Of a stretch of DNA of 6,334 nucleotides, positions 1 through 6,308 are shown piece by piece. How positions within the stretch are numbered: position 1 is the stretch's first letter; each line of letters begins with the position of its first letter. Source of the stretch: Noviherbaspirillum sp. Its GTDB lineage: Bacteria > Pseudomonadota > Gammaproteobacteria > Burkholderiales > Burkholderiaceae. Below the pieces are notes generated by a model. That model ran no database searches. It was not told where the DNA came from and saw only the letters and a program-made list of their open reading frames with translations. The position numbers were made by a program, and so were the translations under genes. Where the stretch lies: positions 1 to 6,334 of the forward strand of contig JAQGLQ010000192.1 in NCBI GenBank assembly GCA_028292785.1, in the 5' to 3' direction.

Positions 1-33
1 AAGCTGCGCCGCCTGCAGGACCAGGGGGATTGA
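1..33 (+). CDS. possible 3' end of an unidentified plus-strand gene
   Basis: Frame 1 reads ten codons (KLRRLQDQGD) and then TGA at 31-33. The short charged, helix-like tail is compatible with a real C-terminus, but ten residues are far too few to name a family. If real, it converges on the retropepsin gene, whose stop lies 28 bp further on. The frame starting at base 2 stays open well beyond this point but runs antisense to the protease gene, so it is less attractive. Confidence is low because the rest of the gene is outside the window. Confidence 0.25.
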   Translation, partial: KLRRLQDQGD

Positions 34-61
34 ATCGACCGCGATCGCTTCGGAGGGGCGT

Positions 62-694
62 TTAAAAGCGCTTGGTAAGCGTCAGCGACTCTCCGTCGCG
101 CCGCATTGCGGTTCGGTTCAGGAACGACATTCCAAGCAAGATCACGGGCAGGCCGCTTTCCTGCACGAGGGCGTCCACCTGATTAAGCTCGATATCACCC
201 ACCCTGACGCTGTCGAGACTGACCCGATATGCGGGGACGACGCCGTTCGCGGTGCTTAGATAGCTGATCTGCCCGCGCTTGTAATCGATGCCAAGCCGCG
301 CCGCATCCGCTGCAGGCAAGGTCACCATGGTGGCGCCGGTATCGACCAGCATGTGCGCCCGGCCGCCATTGATCTGCCCTTGCGCCATGAAATGGCCGCG
401 TTCATCGGCCCTGAGCGAAGCGCTCGCGCTGCCTCCCGATGCATTGCGGTTGACGTATTCACCCAGCACGATGGTCTGCCGCCTGCCGTTCATGTCGAAT
501 GTTGCGGACGATTGATCGGCCGACACGAGCCTGACACCATCGGCGACGGTGGTACCGACCGAGTAGGTCTTTGGCGGCTTGCCATCTATGACCAGCACTG
601 CCTTGTTGGGAAACAGTCCGACGACGCTGATGTCGGCAGCGAACGCGGCACTGGCGAGAAAGAACAGTGCAAGGGCGCGGAAAATCGACCGCAT
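62..694 (-). CDS. secreted retropepsin-like (clan AA) aspartic protease
   Basis: The 210-residue product is probably exported. It starts with a signal peptide (MRS, hydrophobic core at residues 5-17, likely cleavage after AFA at 17-19). Residues 22-80 form a beta-rich segment with the pattern IDGKPPKTYSVG ... FDMNGRRQTIVLG, resembling the GspC/PilP type of periplasmic domain. Residues ~97-208 are a single retropepsin domain: the catalytic motif is DTGAT at 118-122 (Asp118) and the later hydrophobic-Gly motif is ILLGMSFLNR at 185-194. Only one DTG is present, so the enzyme should act as a homodimer, as in retroviral proteases and the bacterial TIGR02281-type family. Its substrate is unknown. 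It lies 15 bp downstream of yajQ and is probably in the same transcript; there is no convincing Shine-Dalgarno sequence before the ATG at 694. The family call is strong, the N-terminal domain call tentative. Confidence 0.88.
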   Translation of the reverse strand: MRSIFRALALFFLASAAFAADISVVGLFPNKAVLVIDGKPPKTYSVGTTVADGVRLVSADQSSATFDMNGRRQTIVLGEYVNRNASGGSASASLRADERGHFMAQGQINGGRAHMLVDTGATMVTLPAADAARLGIDYKRGQISYLSTANGVVPAYRVSLDSVRVGDIELNQVDALVQESGLPVILLGMSFLNRTAMRRDGESLTLTKRF

Positions 695-709
695 GTCAGT
701 CAGGCTGGC

Positions 710-1195
710 CTAGTCGCGGAAATTGTTGAATTCCAGCGGCAGGTCCGTCACTTCCTTGCGCATCAACGCAATTGCCGCCTGCAGGTCATCGCGTTTCGCG
801 CCGGTGATGCGAACCGCTTCTCCCTGGATGCTGGCTTGCACCTTCATCTTGCTGTCCTTGATCAGGCGGACGATTTTCTTCGCGGCGTCGGACTCGATCC
901 CGTTCCTGATCTTGATGACTTGCTTCACCTTGTCGCCGCCGATTTTTTCAATCTTGCCGAGATCGAGAAAGCGGACATCGACGTTGCGCTTCGTCATTTT
1001 GCCGGTCAGCACGTCGCGCACCTGGGTGAGCTGGAAGTCGCTGTCGGCATACGCGGTAAGTTCACGTTCCTTCTGCTCTATCCGGGCGTCGCTGCCCTTG
1101 AAGTCGAAGCGCGTGGAGATTTCTTTGTTCGCCTGATCCACGGCATTTTTTACTTCGACGGTATTCGCTTCGGATACGACATCAAACGATGGCAT
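710..1195 (-). CDS. yajQ: YajQ family nucleotide / cyclic di-GMP binding protein
   Basis: The 161-residue cytosolic protein matches YajQ (UPF0234) over its full length; the E. coli protein is 163 residues. Hallmarks are the start [18 protein letters not shown] at 29-37, [12 protein letters not shown] at 128-139 and the C-terminus PLEFNNFRD at 153-161. The family has two ferredoxin-like alpha/beta domains. In Xanthomonas and Pseudomonas, members bind cyclic di-GMP and influence transcription through partner regulators; other work reports nucleic-acid or nucleotide binding. Which role applies here cannot be read from the sequence. The ATG at 1195 is preceded by a good ribosome binding site (AGAGGA, 7 nt away) and a TAGAAT -10 candidate. 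The gene diverges from murB and is followed 15 bp later by the retropepsin gene. No truncation or odd residue is seen. Confidence 0.96.
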   Translation of the reverse strand: MPSFDVVSEANTVEVKNAVDQANKEISTRFDFKGSDARIEQKERELTAYADSDFQLTQVRDVLTGKMTKRNVDVRFLDLGKIEKIGGDKVKQVIKIRNGIESDAAKKIVRLIKDSKMKVQASIQGEAVRITGAKRDDLQAAIALMRKEVTDLPLEFNNFRD

Positions 1196-1233
1196 GACTA
1201 GGTCCTCTGTATTGGTTCTGATGATTTCCGGAC

Positions 1234-1239
1234 ATTCTA
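1234..1239 (-). promoter_or_regulatory. candidate -10 element for yajQ
   Basis: On the minus strand this reads TAGAAT, five of six matches to the sigma-70 -10 consensus. Transcription would start near 1227 and give a leader of about 30 nt carrying the AGAGGA ribosome binding site. No good -35 hexamer is found 16-18 bp upstream, so the call is moderate to low. Confidence 0.4.
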
Positions 1240-1289
1240 AAGGAAAAGAAGTCCACGGATTTGCTTGGAGCGTGATCGGTTTGTCTTGG

Positions 1290-1316
1290 CACCTGCTAAA
1301 AAGACACCTGACAGGT
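1290..1316 (+). repeat. CACCTG direct repeat with an inverted half-site in the murB promoter region
   Basis: CACCTG occurs at 1290-1295 and again at 1305-1310, a 15-bp period. The second copy runs into CAGGT to make the odd palindrome ACCTG-A-CAGGT at 1306-1316. The cluster lies directly upstream of the murB -10 box, where a regulator or polymerase would contact the DNA. It could be a small operator, but such short motifs also arise by chance. Confidence 0.3.
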
Positions 1317-1325
1317 CCTACGATT

Positions 1326-1331
1326 TATAAT
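1326..1331 (+). promoter_or_regulatory. consensus -10 element (TATAAT) for murB
   Basis: This is a perfect TATAAT. The best nearby -35 is AAGACA at 1301-1306 (four of six matches), with a long 19-bp spacer. The expected start of transcription is about 1337-1338, only 3-4 nt before the murB ATG at 1341. The sequence between box and ATG (CCTCTCGCC) has no Shine-Dalgarno motif, so the transcript would be leaderless or nearly so. Confidence 0.55.
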
Positions 1332-1340
1332 CCTCTCGCC

Positions 1341-2369
1341 ATGAACCTTCCTCTGTCAATCCAGCACGCGTTCTCTCTTCGCAACCACAATACCTTCCGC
1401 ATCGATGCCAGGGCCGATGCCTATCTGGCGGTCACTTCGATCGAGATGCTGCAGGCGGTTGCAGCCGACCGATCGCTGTCCGGCATGCCGCGCCTGATTC
1501 TTGGCGGCGGAAGCAATATCCTGCTGACGCAGGATTTTTCCGGGCTGGTCCTGCATCTGTGTCTGAAAGGAATCGAGATGGTCGACGCCGATGCCGACAC
1601 GACCTATGTGCGTGCGGCGGCGGGAGAAAACTGGCATGAATTCGTGCGCTGGACGCTGGCGCAGGGCCTGGGAGGGCTGGAGAACCTTTCGCTGATTCCA
1701 GGCAGCGTTGGCGCTTCGCCGATCCAGAACATCGGTGCGTATGGAGTGGAGCTGAAGGATTGCTTCCATGCGCTGACCGCTTTTGACCTCGTGGAAGGGC
1801 GCACATCTGTACTTGACAAAAATGCATGCGAATTCGGTTACCGGGACAGCGTCTTCAAGCGTCGCCTGCGCAATGCCGCGGTGATCACCGATGTGACTTT
1901 TGCGCTGCCCAAGCGCTGGCGTCCGAATGTGGTGTATGCGGAACTGGCGCGGGAACTCGCCGGACGCGGTATCGCTGCGCCGACCCCGGATGATATCAGC
2001 GCCGCGGTGATAGCTATCCGCACCCGGAAACTGCCCGACCCGGCCGTTATCGGGAATGTCGGCAGTTTCTTCAAGAATCCCATCGTGAGTAGCCGGAGGC
2101 GCGATGAACTGCTGGAGCGATTCCCCGATATGGTGAGTTATGCCCAGGCCGATGGCAGCTATAAGCTCGCCGCTGGCTGGCTGATCGATCGGTGCGGATG
2201 GAAGGGCAAGGCGCTCGGGCCGGCAGGCGTCTACGAAAAGCAGGCTCTGGTGCTGGTCAACAAAGGCGGCGCGGCGGGGCGGGATGTCATTCGTCTCGCT
2301 TCCGCCATTCAGGCGGATGTGCAGGAGCGGTTCGGCGTCGCGCTGGAGCCGGAACCGGTGTTTGTCTGA
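1341..2369 (+). CDS. murB: UDP-N-acetylenolpyruvoylglucosamine reductase (MurB, type I)
   Basis: The enzyme reduces the enolpyruvyl group of UDP-GlcNAc-enolpyruvate to UDP-MurNAc using NADPH and FAD, the second committed cytosolic step of peptidoglycan synthesis. The 342-residue product equals the E. coli length. Visible motifs are NTFRI at 17-21, the FAD-binding LGGGSNIL at 54-61, LSLIPGSVGASPIQNIGAYG at 116-135, and FGYRDS at 165-170 with the active-site Arg168. GSFFKNP at 241-247 holds the catalytic Ser242, and the C-terminal LEPEP (335-339) holds the acid, probably Glu338 by analogy with E. coli Glu325. The Tyr loop of type I enzymes is kept. The frame stays open upstream to an ATG at 1194, but those 49 codons are not MurB-like and overlap the yajQ start, so ATG 1341 is chosen. 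There is no Shine-Dalgarno sequence before it. Confidence 0.97.
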   Translation: MNLPLSIQHAFSLRNHNTFRIDARADAYLAVTSIEMLQAVAADRSLSGMPRLILGGGSNILLTQDFSGLVLHLCLKGIEMVDADADTTYVRAAAGENWHEFVRWTLAQGLGGLENLSLIPGSVGASPIQNIGAYGVELKDCFHALTAFDLVEGRTSVLDKNACEFGYRDSVFKRRLRNAAVITDVTFALPKRWRPNVVYAELARELAGRGIAAPTPDDISAAVIAIRTRKLPDPAVIGNVGSFFKNPIVSSRRRDELLERFPDMVSYAQADGSYKLAAGWLIDRCGWKGKALGPAGVYEKQALVLVNKGGAAGRDVIRLASAIQADVQERFGVALEPEPVFV

Positions 2370-2446
2370 CGGGCCTCGATCATCCAGCCTCTTCCCTGGA
2401 AAAAGGAAGGAAGCTGAATTGCGTCGTATGGCGCGCCGGGTCGATG

Positions 2447-2767
2447 TCAGCCGAAGTGGCAGATGTAATCGAGCGTTTCCGTGACTTCAATGTCGAAGCT
2501 GGAATTGGCCGGCACCTTGAAGCTTTCGCCCCCCTGGTAGTTCATCCATTCGGACTCGCCCTTGAGGCGGATGCGGCATTGGCCGGCATTGATTTCCATG
2601 ACTTCGGCTGCTTCGGTGTTGAAGGTCAGTGAAGACGGGAAGATCACGCCGATGGTCTTTTTCGTGCCGTCGGGGAAAATAATGGCGTGCGAGACGCATT
2701 TCCCGTCGAAGTAGATATTGGCTTTCTTGACGACGGAGACGTGGTCGAATTGCGATGTTATTGTCAT
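2447..2767 (-). CDS. ppnP: pyrimidine/purine nucleoside phosphorylase (PpnP / YaiE, DUF1255)
   Basis: The family consists of small single-domain cupins that phosphorolyse many purine and pyrimidine nucleosides to the free base and ribose 1-phosphate, feeding nucleoside salvage in the cytosol. The product is 106 residues, slightly longer than E. coli PpnP (94) because of an N-terminal extension of about 10 residues. Family features are [11 protein letters not shown] at 17-27, a [20 protein letters not shown] strand pair at 40-59, and the cupin-type turn [16 protein letters not shown] at 80-95, ending YICHFG. The ATG at 2767 has a good ribosome binding site (CCGAGGA, about 7 nt upstream). It is the last of the minus-strand run after argG and converges on murB. 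The 114-bp gap before it leaves open whether it is co-transcribed with argG. Confidence 0.93.
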   Translation of the reverse strand: MTITSQFDHVSVVKKANIYFDGKCVSHAIIFPDGTKKTIGVIFPSSLTFNTEAAEVMEINAGQCRIRLKGESEWMNYQGGESFKVPANSSFDIEVTETLDYICHFG

Positions 2768-2797
2768 GGGAGTCCTCGGCTGGTTTTCCGGAGTTCG

Positions 2798-2814
2798 GCA
2801 GCCATGACGGCTGC
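2798..2814 (-). repeat. short inverted repeat in the argG-ppnP spacer
   Basis: GCAGCC (2798-2803) and GGCTGC (2809-2814) pair as a 6-bp stem with a 5-nt loop. No T-run follows on the minus strand, so it does not look like an intrinsic terminator. It lies about 30 nt before the ppnP start. Confidence 0.35.
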
Positions 2815-2834
2815 GGTTCCGGTGCTTGCTGAAT

Positions 2835-2863
2835 CGGTCCGGCCCTGTCGATGAGCCGGACCG
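2835..2863 (-). repeat. 9-bp GC-rich inverted repeat just after argG
   Basis: CGGTCCGGC (2835-2843) pairs perfectly with GCCGGACCG (2855-2863) around an 11-nt loop. It starts 18 nt past the argG stop codon. The following minus-strand bases (ATTCAG) contain no T-run, so a classical Rho-independent terminator is not supported. It may protect the 3' end of the argG message, partly attenuate read-through into ppnP, or bind a protein. Confidence 0.5.
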
Positions 2864-2881
2864 CCGCTTTTGTCAACTACC

Positions 2882-4114
2882 TTATTTCGAACGCTTGTTG
2901 CGGGCGTTTGCCGCAATCCGCATGCGCAGCGCATTGAGCTTGATGAAGCCGCCCGCATCCGCCTGGTTGTAAGCGCCGCCATCTTCGTCAAAAGTCGCGA
3001 TGTTCATGTCGAACAGCGAATCGGTTTTCGAATCGCGCGACACCACGATCACATTGCCCTTGTACAGCTTGACGCGCACCCAGCCATTGACGTTCTGCTG
3101 GGTATGGTCGATCAGGGTCTGCAACGCAACTCGTTCCGGGGCCCACCAGTAGCCGTTGTAAATCAGGCTCGCGTAACGCGGCATCAGATCATCCTTCAGG
3201 TGCGCGACTTCGCGGTCGAGCGTGATGGATTCGATCGCGCGGTGCCCGCGCAGCATGATGGTGCCGCCAGGGGTTTCGTAGCAGCCGCGCGATTTCATTC
3301 CGACATAGCGGTTCTCCACCAGGTCGAGACGACCGATGCCATTCTTGCCGCCGAGCCGGTTGAGTTCGGTGAGCACAGCGGCGGGCGACATGCGCTTGCC
3401 GTTCAGCGCGACGATGTCGCCTTTTTCATATTCGATATCGAGATACTCGGCTTCATCGGGAGCGGCTTCCGGGCTGACGGTCCAGCGCCACATCGCTTCC
3501 TCGGCTTCCGCGCTCGGATTCTCGAGATGTCGGCCTTCGAAGCTGATGTGCAGCAGATTGGCATCCATCGAATAGGGCGCGCCGCCTTTCTTATGCTTCA
3601 TGTCGATTTCGATGCCGGCGTCTTCAGCATACTTCAGCAGCTTCTCGCGCGATAGCAGATCCCATTCGCGCCACGGGGCGATGATCTTTACGTTCGGCAT
3701 CAGCGCGTAAGCGCCCAGTTCGAAACGCACCTGATCGTTGCCCTTGCCGGTGGCGCCGTGCGAAATCGCATCCGCGCCGGTTTCGCGCGCGATTTCGATC
3801 AACCGCTTGGCGATCAGCGGACGGGCGATGGACGTGCCGAGCAGGTATTCACCTTCGTAAACGGTATTTGCGCGAAACATGGGAAATACGAAGTCGCGCA
3901 CGAACTCTTCGCGCACGTCGTCGATATAAATGTTTTCTTTTTTGATGCCGAACTTGAGCGCCTTCTGGCGTGCCGGTTCCAGCTCTTCGCCCTGCCCCAG
4001 ATCGGCGGTGAAGGTCACGATCTCGCACTGGTAATTGTCCTGGAGCCATTTCAGGATTACCGAAGTGTCGAGGCCGCCGGAATAGGCGAGGACGACTTTT
4101 TTGATATCAGACAT
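2882..4114 (-). CDS. argG: argininosuccinate synthase
   Basis: The enzyme joins citrulline and aspartate with ATP (to AMP and PPi) to form argininosuccinate, the seventh step of arginine synthesis, in the cytosol. The 410-residue product matches the shorter ArgG form of about 400 residues rather than the ~447-residue E. coli form. It opens with the ATP-binding [10 protein letters not shown] at 10-19. Also present are TADLGQGEE at 36-44, ARPLIAKR at 97-104, the signature [15 protein letters not shown] at 118-132, and [20 protein letters not shown] at 181-200. The ATG at 4114 follows AGGAAG about 8 nt away. It lies 40 bp downstream of the small DUF2798-like gene and in the same direction as argF, which makes its citrulline substrate. 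No disrupted motif is seen. Confidence 0.98.
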   Translation of the reverse strand: MSDIKKVVLAYSGGLDTSVILKWLQDNYQCEIVTFTADLGQGEELEPARQKALKFGIKKENIYIDDVREEFVRDFVFPMFRANTVYEGEYLLGTSIARPLIAKRLIEIARETGADAISHGATGKGNDQVRFELGAYALMPNVKIIAPWREWDLLSREKLLKYAEDAGIEIDMKHKKGGAPYSMDANLLHISFEGRHLENPSAEAEEAMWRWTVSPEAAPDEAEYLDIEYEKGDIVALNGKRMSPAAVLTELNRLGGKNGIGRLDLVENRYVGMKSRGCYETPGGTIMLRGHRAIESITLDREVAHLKDDLMPRYASLIYNGYWWAPERVALQTLIDHTQQNVNGWVRVKLYKGNVIVVSRDSKTDSLFDMNIATFDEDGGAYNQADAGGFIKLNALRMRIAANARNKRSK

Positions 4115-4154
4115 GGGAGCTTCCTATAACTATAAAAGACTGAGGTAGTTCAAA

Positions 4155-4394
4155 TCATTGCACTGTGAGCAGGGTGACGACCCGTCGCACCTTGTTGGCG
4201 AACAGCATGATGCATATGAAAGCGACCGGCCACGCTAGCAGAAACGCACGCAGCCAGCGCAGCGTAAAACCGTTGCCGGCTCCGGTATTCATGAAGGTGA
4301 CGAAACAGGTAAGGACCACCGTCATTATCAGCGACATCACGACCGCGAACAGCGTCGGCGCATGCCGCTGCGAAAACTTTGGCGCACGCATCAC
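4155..4394 (-). CDS. small two-helix membrane protein, DUF2798-like
   Basis: The 79-residue product (78 if it starts at the next codon) has a basic N-terminus and two hydrophobic helices at about 13-35 and 46-67. A loop containing NTGAGNGF lies between them, and a basic VRRVV follows the second helix. This is the look of DUF2798 proteins, small inner-membrane proteins of unknown function. The GTG at 4394 overlaps the argF stop by 4 bp (GTGA), and the adjacent ATG at 4391 overlaps it by one base. An AAGG inside the argF end lies 7 nt before the GTG. Either start implies translational coupling to argF. Its place between argF and argG suggests co-expression with arginine synthesis, perhaps in transport or membrane association, but no function can be read. 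The family call is from pattern memory. Confidence 0.78.
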   Translation of the reverse strand: MMRAPKFSQRHAPTLFAVVMSLIMTVVLTCFVTFMNTGAGNGFTLRWLRAFLLAWPVAFICIMLFANKVRRVVTLLTVQ

Positions 4395-5308
4395 CCGGAA
4401 ACCTTGCCGAGGACCAGGTATTCCAGCAGTGCCTTTTGCACATGCAGGCGGTTTTCCGCTTCATCCCAGACGACCGATTGCGGACCATCAATCACTTCGG
4501 CGGCTACTTCCTCGCCGCGATGGGCGGGCAGGCAATGCATGAACAAGGCATCCGGTTTGGCGCGTTTCATTTTCGCGCTGTCGACGATCCAGCCGTCGAA
4601 GGCTTTCAGACGTATCGCATTTTCTTCTTCGTAGCCCATGCTGGTCCAGACATCCGTGGTGACCAGGTCGGCGCCTTCGCAGGCGTCGGACGGGTTCGGA
4701 AAAACGCTGTAACGGTTGTTGGAGACGGAAACCAGCTGCGTGTCGATTTCGTAACCCTTGGGAGTCGATACGTTGACATGAAAACCGAACACCTGCGCCG
4801 CTTGCAGCCACGAATACAGCATGTTGTTGGCATCGCCTATCCATGCGACGGTTTTGCCCGCAATCGAACCGCGATGCTCGATGTAGGTGAAGACGTCGGC
4901 CAGCACTTGGCAGGGATGATGTTCATTGGTCAGACCGTTGATGACCGGGACGCGAGAATGGGCGGCAAAGCGATCGATGATTTCCTGGCCGAATGTGCGG
5001 ATCATGATGATGTCGCACATGCGGGAAATCACGGCCGCCGCATCTTCGACAGGCTCGCCGCGGCCGAGCTGGCTATCGCGCGTATTCAGGTAGATGGCGG
5101 CGCCGCCGAGCTGATGCATGCCGGCTTCGAAGGAGAGCCGGGTGCGCGTGGAATTCTTTTCGAACACCATGACCAGGGTGCGATCCATCAGCGGATGATA
5201 GGGCTCGTAGTTCTTGAACTTGCGCTTGATGATGCGCGCGCGATCGATCACGTACTCGAACTCTGTCAGCGTGAAGTCGGAAAACTGCAGAAAGTGTTTG
5301 ATTGCCAT
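4391..5308 (-). CDS. argF: ornithine carbamoyltransferase (anabolic type)
   Basis: The enzyme transfers the carbamoyl group from carbamoyl phosphate to ornithine, giving citrulline, the sixth step of arginine synthesis. The 305-residue product has the normal family length. The carbamoyl-phosphate site STRTR is at 53-57, HPCQ is at 131-134, and the ornithine-binding D-x3-SMG stretch is at 219-225. The catalytic HCLP is at 258-261 within HCLPAHRGEEV, and the dinucleotide-fold-like strand TVAWIGDANN is at 153-162. The ATG at 5308 is preferred. The frame is open to a TTG at 5362, but that codon falls in the predicted -10 box and the extra 18 residues are unlike the family. No Shine-Dalgarno is seen before ATG 5308; a strong hairpin lies there instead. 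It is the first gene of the argF-DUF2798-argG run; catabolic ArcB is less likely given argG next door. Confidence 0.97.
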   Translation of the reverse strand: MAIKHFLQFSDFTLTEFEYVIDRARIIKRKFKNYEPYHPLMDRTLVMVFEKNSTRTRLSFEAGMHQLGGAAIYLNTRDSQLGRGEPVEDAAAVISRMCDIIMIRTFGQEIIDRFAAHSRVPVINGLTNEHHPCQVLADVFTYIEHRGSIAGKTVAWIGDANNMLYSWLQAAQVFGFHVNVSTPKGYEIDTQLVSVSNNRYSVFPNPSDACEGADLVTTDVWTSMGYEEENAIRLKAFDGWIVDSAKMKRAKPDALFMHCLPAHRGEEVAAEVIDGPQSVVWDEAENRLHVQKALLEYLVLGKVSG

Positions 5309-5317
5309 AAATGAAAA

Positions 5318-5343
5318 CGGCGGCGAGGTGGCGCCTGCCGCCG
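5318..5343 (-). promoter_or_regulatory. GC-rich hairpin in the argF 5' leader
   Basis: In the argF message CGGCGGC (5343-5337) pairs with GCCGCCG (5324-5318). Three more pairs lie inside (AGG/CCT, after a one-base bulge), leaving a 5-nt loop. The stem is followed by TTTTC and then, 9 nt after the stem, the argF ATG at 5308. This resembles a weak intrinsic terminator or a translation-controlling stem. No competing antiterminator or leader peptide could be identified, so the role is inferred. Confidence 0.5.
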
Positions 5344-5361
5344 AAGTTTGTAACTTGTTCA

Positions 5362-5367
5362 ATTATA
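5362..5367 (-). promoter_or_regulatory. consensus -10 element (TATAAT) for the argF operon
   Basis: The minus strand reads a perfect TATAAT. Transcription would start near 5355, giving a leader of about 47 nt before ATG 5308. The hexamer 17 bp upstream (TATCTT, 5390-5385) is a poor -35 and lies inside a perfect inverted repeat, which hints at dependence on, or repression by, a DNA-binding regulator. Confidence 0.6.
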
Positions 5368-5374
5368 AGAGGTT

Positions 5375-5396
5375 TTCCGTTAAAAAGATAACGGAA
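5375..5396. promoter_or_regulatory. perfect inverted repeat over the argF -35 region, candidate operator
   Basis: TTCCGTTA (5375-5382) and TAACGGAA (5389-5396) form a perfect 8-bp dyad with a 6-bp A-rich centre. It ends 7 bp upstream of the argF -10 box and covers the expected -35 position, a typical site for a dimeric regulator. It does not resemble the E. coli ARG box (TGAAT-rich halves). It also lies 27 nt after the rsgA stop, but no T-run follows on the minus strand, so a terminator role is less likely. Confidence 0.5.
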
Positions 5397-5423
5397 CGCC
5401 ATTCGGCCGGGCTTGCGGAAGTT

Positions 5424-6308
5424 TCAATAGAGAGTCTGGGACGCCTCGTGCACCAGCTGCCGGTAAAGCGTATGCCGCATCGGCGCGATTTCGCCCGCTT
5501 CCACCGCTGCGAGTACCGCGCAACCGGGTTCCGTCAGGTGATGGCAGTTGTAAAACCGGCAATTTCCGAGCCGTGGGCGGAATTCCGGAAAGGCGCGTTC
5601 GAGCATGCCTTCCGTCAGATGGTAAAGCCCGAATTCCTGAAAGCCGGGCGAGTCGATGATGGCGGTCTCGGCGCCGGCTGAATACAGCCTGGTGAACGTC
5701 GTCGTATGTTTGCCGGTGTCGAGCGCGGCGGAGATTTCGCGTGTGGCGATATCCGCATCGGGCACCAGCAGATTGATGATGGAAGACTTGCCCATGCCTG
5801 ACTGCCCGATCAGGATGGTGGATTGCCCATGCAGCAGCGCGGCCAGCTTGGCGCGTGTCGCTTCGGGTTCGGCGCGCGCGGAAACTTCATGTACGGCATA
5901 GCTGAGGGCAGCATATAAGGCCAGGCGCGCGCGTGTTTTTGCAAGCGAGGCGACGACGTCGATCTTGTTAAGGACGATGTGAGCCGTGATGCCGGCGGCT
6001 TCCGCCGCCACCAGCGAGCGCGAAATCAGGTCGTCGGAAAACGCGGGTTCGGTGGCGACGACGATGAACAGCTGCGTGACGTTAGCGGCAAGTAATTTCG
6101 ATTTGTATTGGTCGGAGCGGTGCAGCAGGGTTTTGCGTTCGGCTATCGATTCGATGACGCCCTGGTCGGGCGACGTCTGCTTGATGCTGACGATATCGCC
6201 TACCGCGACGTCGCTTTTCTTTCCCCGCGTGACGCACTGCATTTTGATTGTGCCGGTCTGGGCAAGATAATGGCGCCCATGGGCCGCGATGATGGTTCCG
6301 GTGAGCAT
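5424..6308 (-). CDS. rsgA: ribosome small subunit-dependent GTPase A (RsgA / YjeQ)
   Basis: RsgA is a circularly permuted GTPase that checks late maturation of the 30S subunit. The 294-residue product has all three domains: an N-terminal OB fold at about 1-65 ([21 protein letters not shown]), a GTPase core, and a C-terminal zinc domain. The motifs run in permuted order: G4 NKID at 114-117, G1 GQSGMGKSS at 168-176, G2 threonines at 202-204, G3 DSPGF at 219-223. Zinc ligands are Cys250, Cys255, His257 and Cys263. It lacks the long basic N-terminal tail of E. coli RsgA, and the ATG at 6308 fits a start directly at the OB fold. All three minus-strand frames upstream close within 2-18 nt of this ATG, so any same-strand gene before it ends right there. 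It is 115 bp from argF, which has its own promoter. Confidence 0.97.
   Translation of the reverse strand: MLTGTIIAAHGRHYLAQTGTIKMQCVTRGKKSDVAVGDIVSIKQTSPDQGVIESIAERKTLLHRSDQYKSKLLAANVTQLFIVVATEPAFSDDLISRSLVAAEAAGITAHIVLNKIDVVASLAKTRARLALYAALSYAVHEVSARAEPEATRAKLAALLHGQSTILIGQSGMGKSSIINLLVPDADIATREISAALDTGKHTTTFTRLYSAGAETAIIDSPGFQEFGLYHLTEGMLERAFPEFRPRLGNCRFYNCHHLTEPGCAVLAAVEAGEIAPMRHTLYRQLVHEASQTLY

Noticed and set aside
353..1201. 282-codon plus-strand open frame spanning the retropepsin and yajQ genes
   Set aside because: It lies antisense across two well-supported genes and their junction, with no recognisable motifs.
1194..1340. N-terminal extension of MurB to the ATG at 1194
   Set aside because: The 49 extra codons overlap the yajQ start, run through the murB promoter region and do not resemble any MurB. 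Starting at 1341 gives the standard 342 residues.
2383..2409. Possible bidirectional terminator between murB and ppnP
   Set aside because: The stems (TCCAG/CTGGA and CTTCC/GGAAG) are only 5 bp, compete with each other, and lack a proper T-run on either strand.
2871..2876. Perfect TTGACA on the minus strand just after argG, possible ppnP -35
   Set aside because: No acceptable -10 hexamer lies 16-18 bp downstream; that stretch falls in the GC-rich inverted repeat.
2870..3655. 261-codon plus-strand open frame opposite argG
   Set aside because: It is antisense to argG, whose conserved motifs are intact, and the translation resembles no family.
4123..4148. TATAGT/TATAGG with TTGAAC upstream of argG, possible internal promoter
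   Set aside because: Spacings (13 or 19 bp) are poor, and transcripts from the better hexamer would begin inside the argG ribosome binding site.
4379..5314. 311-codon plus-strand open frame covering all of argF
   Set aside because: It is antisense to an unmistakable ornithine carbamoyltransferase, has no recognisable domains, and is what codon bias in GC-rich DNA produces on the opposite strand.
5309..5362. TTG start for ArgF at 5362
   Set aside because: The codon lies in the predicted -10 box, upstream of the likely transcript start, and the 18 extra residues are encoded by the hairpin region and are not family-like.
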